Shown one piece after another: positions 28,302-39,265 of a stretch of 64,000 nucleotides of DNA (positions within the stretch are counted from its first letter, which is position 1; the number at the start of each line of letters is the position of its first letter). The DNA lies in contig NZ_WEGJ01000003.1 in the NCBI RefSeq assembly GCF_009604385.1, positions 483,200 through 547,199 of the forward strand, given 5' to 3'. The position numbers and the translations under genes are program-made. A model generated the notes under the pieces. The model was given only the letters and a program-made list of their open reading frames with translations. It was not told the DNA's origin and made no database searches. The DNA comes from Streptomyces smaragdinus. GTDB lineage: Bacteria; Actinomycetota; Actinomycetes; Streptomycetales; Streptomycetaceae.

Positions 28302-28329
28302 TGACGTACGCGCTCCGTGTGGCTAACAT
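28301..28329 (+). promoter_or_regulatory. Promoter of TerB-like gene
   Basis: CTGACG and TAACAT are separated by exactly 17 bases and lie about 50 bases before the ATG at 28380, a good match to the vegetative promoter. The -35 abuts the leuA terminator stem. Confidence 0.6.
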
Positions 28330-28379
28330 CACGTCTCAATGCGGCAGTGTTGCGGCAGCGTTACGGAGGTGGCGACGTG

Positions 28380-29054
28380 ATGCGGTTTGAGTCTGTCCTC
28401 GGCGTGCGCACCGCCTGGCGCACCGTGGCCGACGGGGAGTTCTTCTGTCCGGGCTGCGGCGGCGACCGCAACTACCGGCAGCGTACGGGGCGGCGGCGGC
28501 TCGTGCTCCTCGGCGTGCCGGTGCTGCCCCGGGGGGTCGCGGCGCCGGTCGTGGAGTGCGCGGGGTGCTCTTCCCGGTTCGGGACGGACTCGCTGGATCA
28601 TCCGACGTCGGCGCGGTTCTCCGTGCTGTTGCGGGACGCGGTACATACGGTGGCGCTCGCGGTGCTGTCGGCGGGGGGTGCGGGGGCGTCGTCGGTGCGG
28701 GAGAGCGCTTTGTGCGCTGTGCGGTGTGCGGGGTACGAGGAGTGCACTGAGGATCAGCTGCTCGCCTTGCTGTCCGCGCTTGAGGCCGATACGGGGCGGG
28801 CCTTGCCCGATGTGTGTGCGGGGCGGGGGGCGTCGCTCGAGATCGAGCTGTATGAGGCGCTGGAGCCGCTGGCTCCGCATCTCGCGGTGCCTGGGCGGGA
28901 GCGGCTGCTCCTTCAGGGGGCGGCTATCGCGCTGGCGGATGGGGCGTATACGCCGGGGGAGCGGGAGGTGCTGACGACCGTTGGTCGGGCGCTGCTCCTT
29001 GACGCGGAGGACACGGTGCGGCTCCTGGCGGCGGCTCGGGCGCCTTCGTCCTGA
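28380..29054 (+). CDS. TerB-like protein with zinc ribbon
   Basis: A 224-residue protein. The N terminus has a zinc-ribbon made of FFCPGCGGDRNY and VECAGCSSRFGTD (two CxxC pairs). The remaining helices form a TerB-like domain: LLRDAVHTVALAVLSAGGAG, then LLLQGAAIALADGAYTPGEREVLTTVGRALLL, where the D-G-x-x-x-x-x-E pattern is the usual TerB metal-site remnant. The ATG at 28380 is chosen for the strong GGAGGTGG site 9 bases upstream. Despite the family name, tellurite resistance should not be assumed; TerB domains are found in several stress-linked systems. Function unknown. Confidence 0.78.
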   Translation: MRFESVLGVRTAWRTVADGEFFCPGCGGDRNYRQRTGRRRLVLLGVPVLPRGVAAPVVECAGCSSRFGTDSLDHPTSARFSVLLRDAVHTVALAVLSAGGAGASSVRESALCAVRCAGYEECTEDQLLALLSALEADTGRALPDVCAGRGASLEIELYEALEPLAPHLAVPGRERLLLQGAAIALADGAYTPGEREVLTTVGRALLLDAEDTVRLLAAARAPSS

Positions 29055-29711
29055 GGGCTCCTTCTTCGGGGGGCCTTGTCGGTGGCTCGCCCTCGCGGGC
29101 CGGCATGGGCTTGCTTCGCGCTGTCGGCCTGCGGCCGGGCGGAGTCGGCGCTGCGCTTATGTCCGGGCGCGGGACGGGGCGCTGTTGTTACGTCTTGTGT
29201 CCGGGGGCGGGCCGGGGCGCTGTTGTTACGTCTTATGTCCGGGGGCGGGCCGGAGCGGCGGCTCCGCTGGACGTGGAGACTTTGGTCTCGGTGCCGGGCC
29301 ACGCTCCGCCGCCGCTCCGTCCCGCCCCCTCGTTACGCCGGCGGCCTGCGGAACGCGGCCGGTCCAGCCGCGTCGGCCACGCCGTGCGGCTCCCACACTC
29401 ACCGCAACGCTGTGGGCAGCGCCCAAACCCGCAACGCTGCGGGCAGGGGCTCACCCCGCCGGACGGCGCCCAACCCCACAGCAACGCTGTGGGCAGGCGT
29501 CCCGCAGGGCGATGGGGGTACCCCCTGCTCGAGCGAAGCCGAGAGCTTGGGGGAGGGTGGGCACAGCGGACCGCAGCAATCGACGCACGACGCCACCAGC
29601 ACGCCCCTGGCCGGAGGCCCACCCCCACGCCGGGGGGCCACCCCGCACCGCTCGGAGGCCCGCCCCACCTCACCGGCCGGAGGTCCGCCGGGGTGCGCGG
29701 CGCCCGAAGGA
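29055..29711. repeat. Repeat-rich non-coding stretch
   Basis: No believable gene lies in these 657 bases. Instead: a tandem repeat at about 29145-29253 with a 38-base period (GCTGTTGTTACGTCTT begins at 29181 and again at 29219, with a decayed copy before); three hairpin elements around CAACGCTG at 29402-29495, the best being CCCACAGC-AAC-GCTGTGGG; and at about 29516-29553 a copy of a Streptomyces-type dispersed element, GGGGGTACCCCCTGCTCGAG, followed by a GAGAGCTTGGGGGAG tail. Long open frames here are GC-driven artefacts. The 3' part may also carry the terminator of the flanking minus-strand kinase gene. Confidence 0.75.
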
Positions 29712-30812
29712 TCACCCTGTGCGGGCCGGGCGGAAGCCGATGGTCGGCACCGCGCGGCGGAGGGGCCAGGGGCGCGTGGTGCACGGGATCAGCCTCCGCA
29801 GGAAGCCGTAGCGGGCGAGGGCGTCGGGGGACTGGTCCGATGGGGGGAGCGCCGAGACCCGGGTCCACCACGAGGACACCTCCGCCCACCCCGGCGCCGA
29901 CTGTGAGCCCCCGAATTCCTGCACCGAGAGCGCCGCCGTCAGGCCCGCGAACGCCAGACGGTCGGAGAGCGGCCACCCCGCCAGCGTGCCCGTGATGAAG
30001 CCCGCCACGAACACGTCCCCGGCCCCCGTGGGATCCAGCGCCGAGACGGAGATCGCCGGCACCGACGCCGTCTCCCCCGTCGAGCCGTCGACCGCGTACG
30101 CCCCCTCCGACCCCATCGTGACCACCGCCAGCGGCACCCGCTCCGCCAGCGCGTGCGCCGCGTCCTGCGGGGTCTCCGTCCGGGTGTACCGCATCGCCTC
30201 CCCCGCGTTGGGGAGGAACGCGTGGCAGTGCGCCAGGTCCGGGAGGGCGTCCAGGTCCCACTGGCCCGAGTCGTCCCACCCCGTATCGGCGAAGATCAGC
30301 GCACCGTGCGACGCCGCCTGCGCCACCCACGGCTCGCTGCGCCCCCGCGCCAGCGAGGCGATCGCGGCGCGCGACGGCGGCGGCGGGCACCGCGGCGGCT
30401 CGTCCGGCGGCGGCGCCTCGTGGCCGTGGGAGACCATCGTGCGCTCCCCCTCGTACGCCATGGACACCGTCACCGGGGAGTGCCAGCCGGGGATCGTACG
30501 GGACAGGGAGAGGTCGATGCCCTCGCCGAGCTCGAGGGCCTCGCGGCAGTAGTCGCCGTACATGTCGTCGCCGAACGCCGCCGCGAGATTCGTCCGCAGA
30601 CCCAGCCGGGCCAGGGCCGTGGCCATGTTGGCGACGCCCCCGGGGCTCATGCCCATGCCACGGGCCCAGGACTCGGTGCCGCGCACGGGGGCGCTGTCCA
30701 GGCCGGTGAAGATGATGTCCAGGAACACCATCCCCGTGAGATAGACGTCGACCGGCGGATCGTCCGGCCGCCGGGCGGCGGCGAGCGGGTCGATGTACGT
30801 GCGGGGCTCCAC
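29712..30812 (-). CDS. PfkB-family sugar/nucleoside kinase
   Basis: A 366-residue ribokinase-like enzyme. The N-terminal PfkB signature GGVANMATALARLGLRTNLAAAFGDD and the C-terminal signature DPTGAGDVFVAGFITG, with the catalytic Asp in GAGD, are both present, so it should phosphorylate a sugar or nucleoside with ATP. The substrate is not evident. It uses a GTG start (translating MEPRTYIDPLAAAR) preceded by a near-perfect GGAGGTGAT site. The C-terminal tail beyond the fold, about 60 residues, is basic and Pro-rich. It lies 110 bases downstream of the Ser/Thr kinase gene in the same direction. Confidence 0.88.
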   Translation of the reverse strand: MEPRTYIDPLAAARRPDDPPVDVYLTGMVFLDIIFTGLDSAPVRGTESWARGMGMSPGGVANMATALARLGLRTNLAAAFGDDMYGDYCREALELGEGIDLSLSRTIPGWHSPVTVSMAYEGERTMVSHGHEAPPPDEPPRCPPPPSRAAIASLARGRSEPWVAQAASHGALIFADTGWDDSGQWDLDALPDLAHCHAFLPNAGEAMRYTRTETPQDAAHALAERVPLAVVTMGSEGAYAVDGSTGETASVPAISVSALDPTGAGDVFVAGFITGTLAGWPLSDRLAFAGLTAALSVQEFGGSQSAPGWAEVSSWWTRVSALPPSDQSPDALARYGFLRRLIPCTTRPWPLRRAVPTIGFRPARTG

Positions 30813-30922
30813 GAGGCATCACCTCCGGGCGTCATATGCGGATGCGGCCCAGTGTGCCCGACGGGTACGACAATCCGCTGTTACGACGCCTCAGATCACC
30901 TCGACGGCGGGCGGAGCACTGT

Positions 30923-32503
<1,581 letters not shown>

Positions 32504-32598
32504 CGTTCCCCGCCCCCACTCGCGTCCTGCGCCGACCGCGTCGTCCCCGCCCGGCCCGCTTGTCCGGCCGGGGGTACGGGGGTGGCCCCCGGAAGGAA

Positions 32599-33504
32599 TC
32601 AGCGCCGACGCGGCACTGTAACCCGGGTGAGATCCTCCGCGATCGTCAGCTCCCCCGTGAAGCCCGCCGCCCGGGCCTCCGCCTCGAACAGCGCCGGGTC
32701 CGTGTACCGCTGCGAGAAGTGCGTGAGCACCAGATGCCGCGCCCCCGCCCGCCGCGCCGCCTCCCCCGCCTGACCCGCGGTGAGATGACCGGCCTCGGCC
32801 GCCAGGGCCGCGTCCTGGGCCAGGAACGTCGACTCCAGGACCAGCAGATCCGCCCCCTTGGCCAGCTCGTGCACGGCGTCGCACATCCCCGTGTCCATGA
32901 TGAACGCGAAGACCTGCCCCGGCCGGTGCTCGCTGACCTCCTCCAGCCGTACGCCGTTCAGCTCGCCGTCGCGCTGCAGCCGGGAGACGTCGGGGCCGCT
33001 GATCCCCGCGGCCTTCAGCCGGTCCGGCAGCATCCGGCGGCCGTCGGGCTCGGCGAGCCGGTAGCCGAAGGTGTCGACCGGGTGCGCCAGGCGCCGCGCG
33101 GTCAGCGTGAAGTCCAGCGCCTTCGCCACGATCCCGTCCCGTTCGACGGGCTCCTCCCGCAGCCGTACGGTCTCCCGGTACGCGGTGGCGAGCCGCAGCC
33201 GGTCGAAGAACGGCTGCCCGCTCGCCGGGTAGTGCGCGGTGACGGGGTGCGGGACGGCGTCCAGGTTGATCCGCTGGATGATGCCGGCCAGGCCCAGCGA
33301 GTGGTCGCCGTGGAAGTGCGTGACGCAGATCCGGGTCAGGTCGTGCGCGGCCAGCCCGGCGTGCAGCATCTGGCGCTGGGTGCCCTCGCCGGGGTCCAGG
33401 AGGATGCCCTCCCGGTCCCAGCGCAGGAAGTACCCGTTGTGGGCGCGCAGTCGGGTGGGCACCTGGCTGGCGGTGCCCAGCACGACGAGTTCGCGTGCGG
33501 ACAA
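32599..33504 (-). CDS. rnz: Ribonuclease Z
   Basis: A 301-residue tRNA 3'-processing endonuclease of the beta-lactamase fold (tRNase Z). The first strand begins at once ([25 protein letters not shown]), then [13 protein letters not shown], the metal motif [20 protein letters not shown] with the bridging Asp, LVLESTF, and the last ligand in [10 protein letters not shown]. It uses a TTG start (MSARELVVL) six bases after the HIT gene stop; no Shine-Dalgarno site is visible and translation is probably coupled. No later start would leave the fold intact. Confidence 0.92.
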   Translation of the reverse strand: MSARELVVLGTASQVPTRLRAHNGYFLRWDREGILLDPGEGTQRQMLHAGLAAHDLTRICVTHFHGDHSLGLAGIIQRINLDAVPHPVTAHYPASGQPFFDRLRLATAYRETVRLREEPVERDGIVAKALDFTLTARRLAHPVDTFGYRLAEPDGRRMLPDRLKAAGISGPDVSRLQRDGELNGVRLEEVSEHRPGQVFAFIMDTGMCDAVHELAKGADLLVLESTFLAQDAALAAEAGHLTAGQAGEAARRAGARHLVLTHFSQRYTDPALFEAEARAAGFTGELTIAEDLTRVTVPRRR

Positions 33505-33510
33505 GGCCGG

Positions 33511-33870
33511 TTACCCGGGCGGCCAGTTGAGGCCGCGTCCGCCCAGGACGTGGGCGTGGACGTGGAAGACGGTCTGGCCCGCGCCGGCGCCGGTGTTGAA
33601 CACGACCCGGTAGCCGGTCCCGTCGATCCCGTCGCCCGCGGCGACCTCACCGGCCTCGCGCAGTATGTCCGCCATGAGCTGCGGCTCGGCGGCGGCCAGC
33701 GCGGCGGCGTTCGGGTGGTGCGCCTTGGGGATCACCAGGACGTGTGTCGGCGCCTGCGGGTTGATGTCGCGGAACGCGAGCGTGGTCTCGGTCTCCCGGA
33801 CGACGGTCGCCGGGATCTCCTTGGTGACCATCTTGCAGAACAGGCAGTCCGCCTGCGGCTCCCCGGCCAT
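33511..33870 (-). CDS. HIT-family nucleotide-binding protein
   Basis: A 119-residue HinT-like protein, a nucleotide phosphoramidate hydrolase. The zinc-type N-terminal pair is CLFCKM. The core has THVLVIPKAHHPNAAAL and GYRVVFNTGAGAGQTVFHVHAHVLGG with the HxHxH triad. AAGGAGG precedes the ATG. It is immediately upstream of rnz (six-base gap) in one transcription unit. Confidence 0.93.
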   Translation of the reverse strand: MAGEPQADCLFCKMVTKEIPATVVRETETTLAFRDINPQAPTHVLVIPKAHHPNAAALAAAEPQLMADILREAGEVAAGDGIDGTGYRVVFNTGAGAGQTVFHVHAHVLGGRGLNWPPG

Positions 33871-33965
33871 GTGCGCGGACCTCCTTCGTTGGTGGACGTC
33901 GATTGCGCCCCGATCGTATCGGGCGGAGATCGGCTTGTTCGGCGTACGGCGATCAGTCCCGTACG

Positions 33966-34002
33966 GGACGCCCCGGGCCCGTACCGGGGGCCCGGGGCGT
34001 CC
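33966..34002. terminator. Terminator after tricorn protease
   Basis: A perfect 15-base-pair stem GGACGCCCCGGGCCC / GGGCCCGGGGCGTCC with a 7-base loop begins one base beyond the tricorn stop codon. It insulates the HIT-rnz unit from the tricorn gene. Confidence 0.85.
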
Positions 34003-34003
34003 G

Positions 34004-37000
34004 CTACCGCGGCAGCGGCGGCGGGCTCAGCGCGGGGCGCTGCTCCAGGGCCTCCAGGGCGATGCGGATCGCCTCGTCCAGCTGCGGGTCGGCGCCGGAC
34101 ACCGAGTCCCCCGGGGTGTGGACGACCTCGACGTCCGGGTCGACGCCGTAGTTCTCCACGTCCCAGCCGAGGCCCTGGGCCCAGAACGCGTACTTGGGCT
34201 GCGTGACCCGCGTCCCGTCGACGAGGGAGTAGCGGCTGTCGATGCCGATCACCCCGCCCCAGGTCCGCACGCCCACCACCGGGCCGATGCCCAGGGCCTT
34301 GATCGCGGCGTTGACGATGTCGCCGTCGGAGCCGGAGAACTCGTTGGCCACGGCGACCACCGGGCCGCGCGGCGCGTCGGACGGATAGCTGAACGGCCGC
34401 ATCCCGCGCGGCATGTCCCAGCCGACGATCCGCCGCGCCAGCTTCTCCACGACGAGCTGCGAGGTGTGCCCGCCGCGGTTCTCCCGGACGTCGACGACCA
34501 GGCCCTCGCGGGCGACCTCGACGCGCAGGTCGCGGTGGATCTGGGCCCAGCCCGGGGCCTGCATGTCGGGGACGTGCAGATAGCCGAGCCGGCCGCCGGA
34601 GCGGTCGTGGACGTAGGCCCGGCGGCCGGCCACCCAGTCGTGGTAGCGCAGCGCCTCCTCGTCGGCGAGGGGGACGACGACGGTGTGCCGCACCTCGCCG
34701 CCGCCGGCCGGGGCGATCGTCAGCTCGACGGGCTTGCCCGCCGCGCCGACCAGCAGCGGCGCCGGGCCCGTGACCGGGTCGACGGGGTGGCCGTCGACGG
34801 CCAGGACCGCGTCGCCCGGGCGGATCGCCGCGCCGGGGGCGGCCAGCGGGGAGCGGGCCTGGGGGTCGGAGGACTCCGACGGCAGGATCCGCTCGATCCG
34901 CCACCGGTCGTCGTCGCCGCGGACCACGTCCGCGCCGAGCAGCCCGAGCCGGCGCTCACCGCTCCAGGCGCCGCCCGGGGGCACCACGTAGGCGTGCGAG
35001 GCGCCCAGCTCGCCCTGCACCTCCCACAAAAGGTCCACCAGGTCGTCGTGGGTGGCGACGCGGTCCAGGACCGGCCGGTAGCGCTCCAGCACGCCGTCCC
35101 AGTCGACGCCGCCCATGTCGGGGCGCCAGAAGTTGTCCCGCATCAGCCGGCCCGCCTCGTCGTACATCTGCCGCCACTCGGCGGCCGGGTCGACGGTCAG
35201 CCGGATCCGGTCCAGGTCGACGGTGACGTGCTTGTCGTCGTCCTCGTCCTTGGCGCTGGTGCGGCGGTCGGCGGGGACGGCCTTCAGCTTGCCGCCGGTC
35301 TTGATCAGCGCCCGCTTGCCGTCGCCGCTGACGGCGAACGCGTCGACGTCGTCGGTGATGTGCTCCAGCCGCAGCTGCGCCAGGTCGTACCGCTCCAGGT
35401 CGGTGCTCGGGCCCTCGTCGTCGGGGCCGGCGGTGTCGGAGCCGAGGACGCCGCGCAGCGGGTGGCGCAGCCACAGCACGCCGTTCTCGACGGCGCACAG
35501 GTCCGAATAGCGGCCGGCCTCCACGGGGAACGGCACGATGCGGTCGGCCAGGCCCTGGAAGTCGATGCGGGTGCTCGGCGTGGAGTCGTCGTCGCCGCCC
35601 TGCTCCTCCTTCTCCGGCTCCGGCGGCCGTCCGTGCCGCTGCGGGCCGAACGGCGAGGGGGTCTCGGCGGCCAGCGTGATCAGATACGGGCGGGTCGCGT
35701 ACGGGAACGACAGGTCGAAGACGTGGCTGTCGTACACCGGGTCGAAGGCGCGCTTGGAGAGGAACGCCAGATGCCTGCCGTCGGTGGTGAACGCCGGCGC
35801 GTAGTCGGCGAACCGCAGCGGCGTGACCTCGGCGACATGGGGGTCGGCGGTGGAGGCGATCTTCAGCTGGCGCAGCGACTCGGCGCCCGGGTGGGACCAC
35901 GCCAGCCAGCCGCTGTCGGGGGAGAACACCAGCCCCGTCGCGTCGCCGTTCTCGCTGCGGTCGACCTCCCGTACGTCGCCCGACTCGCGCTCCACGAGCA
36001 GGATCCGCCCGTCGTGCGCCGCCACGGCGGCCTTGGAGCCGTCCGGCGCCACGGCCAGCGACAGCACCCGGCCCAGCTGCCCGGCGGCGAGCCGGCGCGG
36101 CGTGGCGCCCGGCGCGAGCCCGGTGGCCGGCGCGAACTCCAGGGCGTCCTCGCCCTCGGCGTCCGTCACCCACACCACGTGCTGGGCGCCGTCCGCCTCG
36201 AACACCCGCGGCAGCCGCCCCCGTACCCCGGGCGTGGCGGCCAGCGCCCGCACCGGTCCCTCCCGGTGCGTCACCCAGTGCACGGAGCCGCGCACCTCGA
36301 CGGCGCTGCCCCGCCCCGTCTGGTCGGGCCGGAAGCCGCCCAGATGCCGCGCGGCGCGGATCGGGTACGGCGTGAGGTCGGTGCGCTGACCGCCCAGCCG
36401 GATGTCCAGCCGGCGCGGCTCGGCGTCCTCGCCGAGGCTGTCCACCAGCCACAGCTCACCGGCGGACGCGTACACCACCCGCCGCCCGTCGCTCGCCGCG
36501 TGCCGGGCGTAGAAGCCGTCGGCGGGGGTGTGGCGGCGCAGATCGCTCCCGTCGGGCTCGCTGGAGTACAGCGCGCCCGTGCCCTCGTGGTCGGAGAGGA
36601 AGGCAATCCGGCCGCCCACCCACAGCGGGTACTCGATGTTCCCGTCGAGGGCGCCGTGGATCCGGGCGAAGTCGCCGTCCGTACGCAGCCACAGCTTCCC
36701 GGCCGTGCCGCCGCGGTAGCGCTTCCAGTACGCGGCCTCCCGGCCCATCGGCACGGACAGCAGCAGCACCCCCGGCCCGTCCGGCTGATACGCCACGTCG
36801 CCCACCGGCCCGAACTCCAGCCGGTCCGCGGGGCCGCCGTCCAGCGGCACCGCCCAGGCCCAGGAGCGGCGGAACGACGCCTGGCCGCGGGCGCTGACCG
36901 CCAGCACCCGGCCGTCGGGCGTCCAGTCCCGCACCGAGGTGCGCCCGTTCCCCCAGTACGTCAGGCGCCGCGTCGAGCCGCCGTCGACCGGCGCCAGATG

Positions 37001-37213
37001 CACCTCGGGCGCGCCGTCGCGCGTGGACGTCCAGGCGATGTGGGCACCGTCGGGCGAGATCCGGGGGTGGCTCACGGGCATGTCGTCCGCGCTCACCCGC
37101 CAGGCCCGCCCCCCGTGCAGTGGGGCGGCCCATACGTCGTCCTCGGCGGTGAAGGTCAGCAAGTCCCCCTGGAGGTGGGGGTATCGGAGATACGCATGAG
37201 GGGCTGTGGTCAC
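34004..37213 (-). CDS. Tricorn protease homologue (S41)
   Basis: A 1069-residue cytoplasmic peptidase with the full tricorn architecture. A beta-propeller region spans roughly residues 10-620 (repeated PDG/SPDG blades such as ISPDGAHIAWTS and FSPDSGWLAWSHPG). A C1 helical domain with GASHAYV follows, whose His corresponds to the charge-relay His of tricorn. Next comes a PDZ domain (LAAPGAAIRPGDAVLAVDGHPV), then the S41 catalytic core with the nucleophile Ser962 in EFSGSDGD. It should degrade peptides released by larger proteases. It has a GTG start. An acidic Lys/Glu/Asp-rich insert (RPPEPEKEEQGGDDDS) interrupts the propeller near residue 540. It stands alone, bounded by a strong terminator. 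Confidence 0.93.
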   Translation of the reverse strand: MTTAPHAYLRYPHLQGDLLTFTAEDDVWAAPLHGGRAWRVSADDMPVSHPRISPDGAHIAWTSTRDGAPEVHLAPVDGGSTRRLTYWGNGRTSVRDWTPDGRVLAVSARGQASFRRSWAWAVPLDGGPADRLEFGPVGDVAYQPDGPGVLLLSVPMGREAAYWKRYRGGTAGKLWLRTDGDFARIHGALDGNIEYPLWVGGRIAFLSDHEGTGALYSSEPDGSDLRRHTPADGFYARHAASDGRRVVYASAGELWLVDSLGEDAEPRRLDIRLGGQRTDLTPYPIRAARHLGGFRPDQTGRGSAVEVRGSVHWVTHREGPVRALAATPGVRGRLPRVFEADGAQHVVWVTDAEGEDALEFAPATGLAPGATPRRLAAGQLGRVLSLAVAPDGSKAAVAAHDGRILLVERESGDVREVDRSENGDATGLVFSPDSGWLAWSHPGAESLRQLKIASTADPHVAEVTPLRFADYAPAFTTDGRHLAFLSKRAFDPVYDSHVFDLSFPYATRPYLITLAAETPSPFGPQRHGRPPEPEKEEQGGDDDSTPSTRIDFQGLADRIVPFPVEAGRYSDLCAVENGVLWLRHPLRGVLGSDTAGPDDEGPSTDLERYDLAQLRLEHITDDVDAFAVSGDGKRALIKTGGKLKAVPADRRTSAKDEDDDKHVTVDLDRIRLTVDPAAEWRQMYDEAGRLMRDNFWRPDMGGVDWDGVLERYRPVLDRVATHDDLVDLLWEVQGELGASHAYVVPPGGAWSGERRLGLLGADVVRGDDDRWRIERILPSESSDPQARSPLAAPGAAIRPGDAVLAVDGHPVDPVTGPAPLLVGAAGKPVELTIAPAGGGEVRHTVVVPLADEEALRYHDWVAGRRAYVHDRSGGRLGYLHVPDMQAPGWAQIHRDLRVEVAREGLVVDVRENRGGHTSQLVVEKLARRIVGWDMPRGMRPFSYPSDAPRGPVVAVANEFSGSDGDIVNAAIKALGIGPVVGVRTWGGVIGIDSRYSLVDGTRVTQPKYAFWAQGLGWDVENYGVDPDVEVVHTPGDSVSGADPQLDEAIRIALEALEQRPALSPPPLPR

Positions 37214-37359
37214 CGGATCATCACATCACGCCGATGTCACAACGGGCGACGCCTTTGCCCCTCCCTGTGAACAACTCGCGGCATGTGGATAAACCCGTCA
37301 CGCGGCCGGGTGACGAACCAGCGGCAGCCCGAGGGCGGCCACCACCGGAAAGAAGCCGC

Positions 37360-38103
37360 TCACCCCCACCGCCCCGACCGCGCCAGCAGCACCGCCGCAG
37401 CCGCCGTCCCCGCCGTCGACGTCCGCAGCACCGTCGGCCCCAGCCGGTACGGCTTCGCCCCCACCGCCTCGAACGCCGCCAGCTCCTCCGGCGCCACCCC
37501 GCCCTCCGGCCCGACGACCAGCACCACGTCCCCCTCGGCCGGCAGCGGGGCCCCGGCCAGCGGCAGCGAACCCTCCTCGTGCAGCACGGCCGCGAACGCC
37601 GCGCCCGCCAGCAGCGCCGCCACCTGCCTGGTCGTACACAGCTCCGCGACCTCCGGGAACCGCAGCCGCCGCGACTGCTTGCCCGCCTCCCGGGCCGTCG
37701 CCCGCCACTTGCCCAGGGCCTTCACGCCCCGCTCGCCCTTCCACTGCGTGATGCAGCGCGCCGCGGCCCACGGCACGACGGCGTCCACCCCCGTCTCCGT
37801 CATGGTCTCGACCGCCAGCTCGCCCCGGTCGCCCTTGGGCAGCGCCTGGACGACGACGAGCCGCGGCCGGGGGGCGGGTTCGTCTCGTACCTCCGTCACC
37901 GTGACGACGAGGCGGTCCTTGCCCTCCGCGGCGGCGACCGTGGCGTGCACGCCGGCGCCGAGGCCGTCGGTGAGGACCACGTCCTCCCCCGCCCGCAGCC
38001 GCTTCACGGACACCGCGTGGCGTCCCTCGGGGCCGTCGAGGACCACGGTCGTGCCGGGGGCCGCCCCGGCAAGGTCCGAACAGACGAAAACAGGCGCCGT
38101 CAC
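37360..38103 (-). CDS. rsmE: 16S rRNA m3U1498 methyltransferase RsmE
   Basis: A 247-residue SPOUT-family methyltransferase acting on U1498 of 16S rRNA. An N-terminal PUA-like domain holds LDGPEGRHAVSVKRLRAGEDV. The trefoil-knot SAM site is built by VVLVVGPEGGVAPEELAAFE and PYRLGPTVLRTSTAGTAAAAVL. It uses a GTG start overlapping the TGA of the nitronate monooxygenase gene (GTGA), so the two are co-translated. In many actinobacteria rsmE sits near dnaJ-hrcA, as here. Confidence 0.93.
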   Translation of the reverse strand: MTAPVFVCSDLAGAAPGTTVVLDGPEGRHAVSVKRLRAGEDVVLTDGLGAGVHATVAAAEGKDRLVVTVTEVRDEPAPRPRLVVVQALPKGDRGELAVETMTETGVDAVVPWAAARCITQWKGERGVKALGKWRATAREAGKQSRRLRFPEVAELCTTRQVAALLAGAAFAAVLHEEGSLPLAGAPLPAEGDVVLVVGPEGGVAPEELAAFEAVGAKPYRLGPTVLRTSTAGTAAAAVLLARSGRWG

Positions 38104-39197
38104 GGCGATACCTCCTGTGCGGTGGGGCTGTCGCCCAGCGCCGCGCGCAGCTCGTCGGCCAGTACGCCGACCAGCTCGCCGGCGGGCAGGTCGCGGGCCA
38201 GCCGGTGTCCCTGGCCGGCCCACAGCGCCATGCCGTGGGCGTCCCCGGCGGAGGTGGCGGCGGCCCGCAGGGGGGCCGTCAGCCAGTGCAACTGGGGGTA
38301 GGCGGCGGGGGCGTAGCGGCCGTGTTCGCGGACGAAGCGGTTGACCAGGCCGCGGGCGGGGCGGCCGGTGAAGGCGCGGGTCAGCTCGGTGCGGGTGAGG
38401 ACGCCCTCCAGGACGGCCCGTTTGTGGATCACGTTGGCGCCGGACTCGGGGCACACCAGGAACGCGGTGCCCAGCTGTGCGGCCTCGGCGCCCGCGGCCA
38501 GCGCGGCGGCGATCTGCGCGCCGCGCATGATGCCCCCGGCGGCGACCAGCGGCAGCCGTACCGCCTCGCGGACCTCGGCAAGCAGGGTGAGCAGCCCGCG
38601 TTCGGTGCCGTCCGCGCGCGGGTCGTTGCGGAACGACCCCTGGTGGCCGCCCGCCTCCACGCCCTGCACGCACAGCGCGCCGGCTCCCGCGTACGCGGCG
38701 GTGGCGGCCTCCTCCGCGCTGGTGACGGTGACCACGGTGAGCGTGCCGACGTCCGCGAAGGCGTCCAGCACCGCGCGGTCGGGGCAGCCGAACGTGAAGG
38801 AGACCACGGCCACCGGGTTCTCCCTCAGCAGCGTGACCTTCGCCTCGAACGCGTCGCTGTAGTCGGCGTCCTCCGCGTCCGTCTCGCCCAGCTCCGTCTC
38901 GTACCAGGCGGCCTCACCGGCGAGCTGTTCGGCGTACGCCGTGAGGCTGCCGTCGGCGGGGCCGGGCGGCTGCGGCAGGAACAGGCCCACGCCGAAGGGC
39001 CGGTCGGTGGCGGCGCGGAGCTGGCGCAGCTCCTCGTACATCGCCTCCGGGGTCTTGTACCCGGCGGCGAGAAACCCCAGGCCGCCCGCCTCGCAGACGG
39101 CGGCCGCGAGCTGCGGGCGGCTCGCGCCGCCCGCCATCGGCGCCTGCCAGACGGGCGTCGGCGCGAGCTCGCCCAAAGACGTGGGAGCGATGGACAT
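38100..39197 (-). CDS. Nitronate monooxygenase-like FMN enzyme
   Basis: A 365-residue TIM-barrel flavoprotein of the 2-nitropropane dioxygenase family. Visible landmarks are PVWQAPMAGGASRPQLAAAVCEAGGLGFLAAGY, the FMN phosphate-binding VQGVEAGGHQGSF with the catalytic-type His, LVAAGGIMRGAQIAAALAAGA, and AAQLGTAFL. Such enzymes oxidise propionate-3-nitronate or alkyl nitronates; the substrate here is not certain. The ATG at 39197 has no strong Shine-Dalgarno site. It is the first gene of a two-gene unit with rsmE and lies 68 bases after dnaJ. Confidence 0.88.
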   Translation of the reverse strand: MSIAPTSLGELAPTPVWQAPMAGGASRPQLAAAVCEAGGLGFLAAGYKTPEAMYEELRQLRAATDRPFGVGLFLPQPPGPADGSLTAYAEQLAGEAAWYETELGETDAEDADYSDAFEAKVTLLRENPVAVVSFTFGCPDRAVLDAFADVGTLTVVTVTSAEEAATAAYAGAGALCVQGVEAGGHQGSFRNDPRADGTERGLLTLLAEVREAVRLPLVAAGGIMRGAQIAAALAAGAEAAQLGTAFLVCPESGANVIHKRAVLEGVLTRTELTRAFTGRPARGLVNRFVREHGRYAPAAYPQLHWLTAPLRAAATSAGDAHGMALWAGQGHRLARDLPAGELVGVLADELRAALGDSPTAQEVSP

Positions 39198-39265
39198 GGC
39201 GCATATGCTGTCATGCCACGCGGAAGACCGCCGTCCGGACCGGACGGCACGGTCCCGCGCCCCTG

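Noticed and set aside
28380..29054. Tellurite-resistance determinant
   Set aside because: A lone TerB-like domain without other ter genes nearby does not support that role.
29067..29995. Overlapping open frames in the repeat island, up to 296 codons
   Set aside because: All three plus-strand frames are open, the proteins are Arg/Pro/Ala low complexity, and no ribosome site or motif is present.
33665..37270. A 1201-codon plus-strand open frame
   Set aside because: It mirrors the tricorn protease gene and shows only Arg/Gly/Val-rich low-complexity protein.
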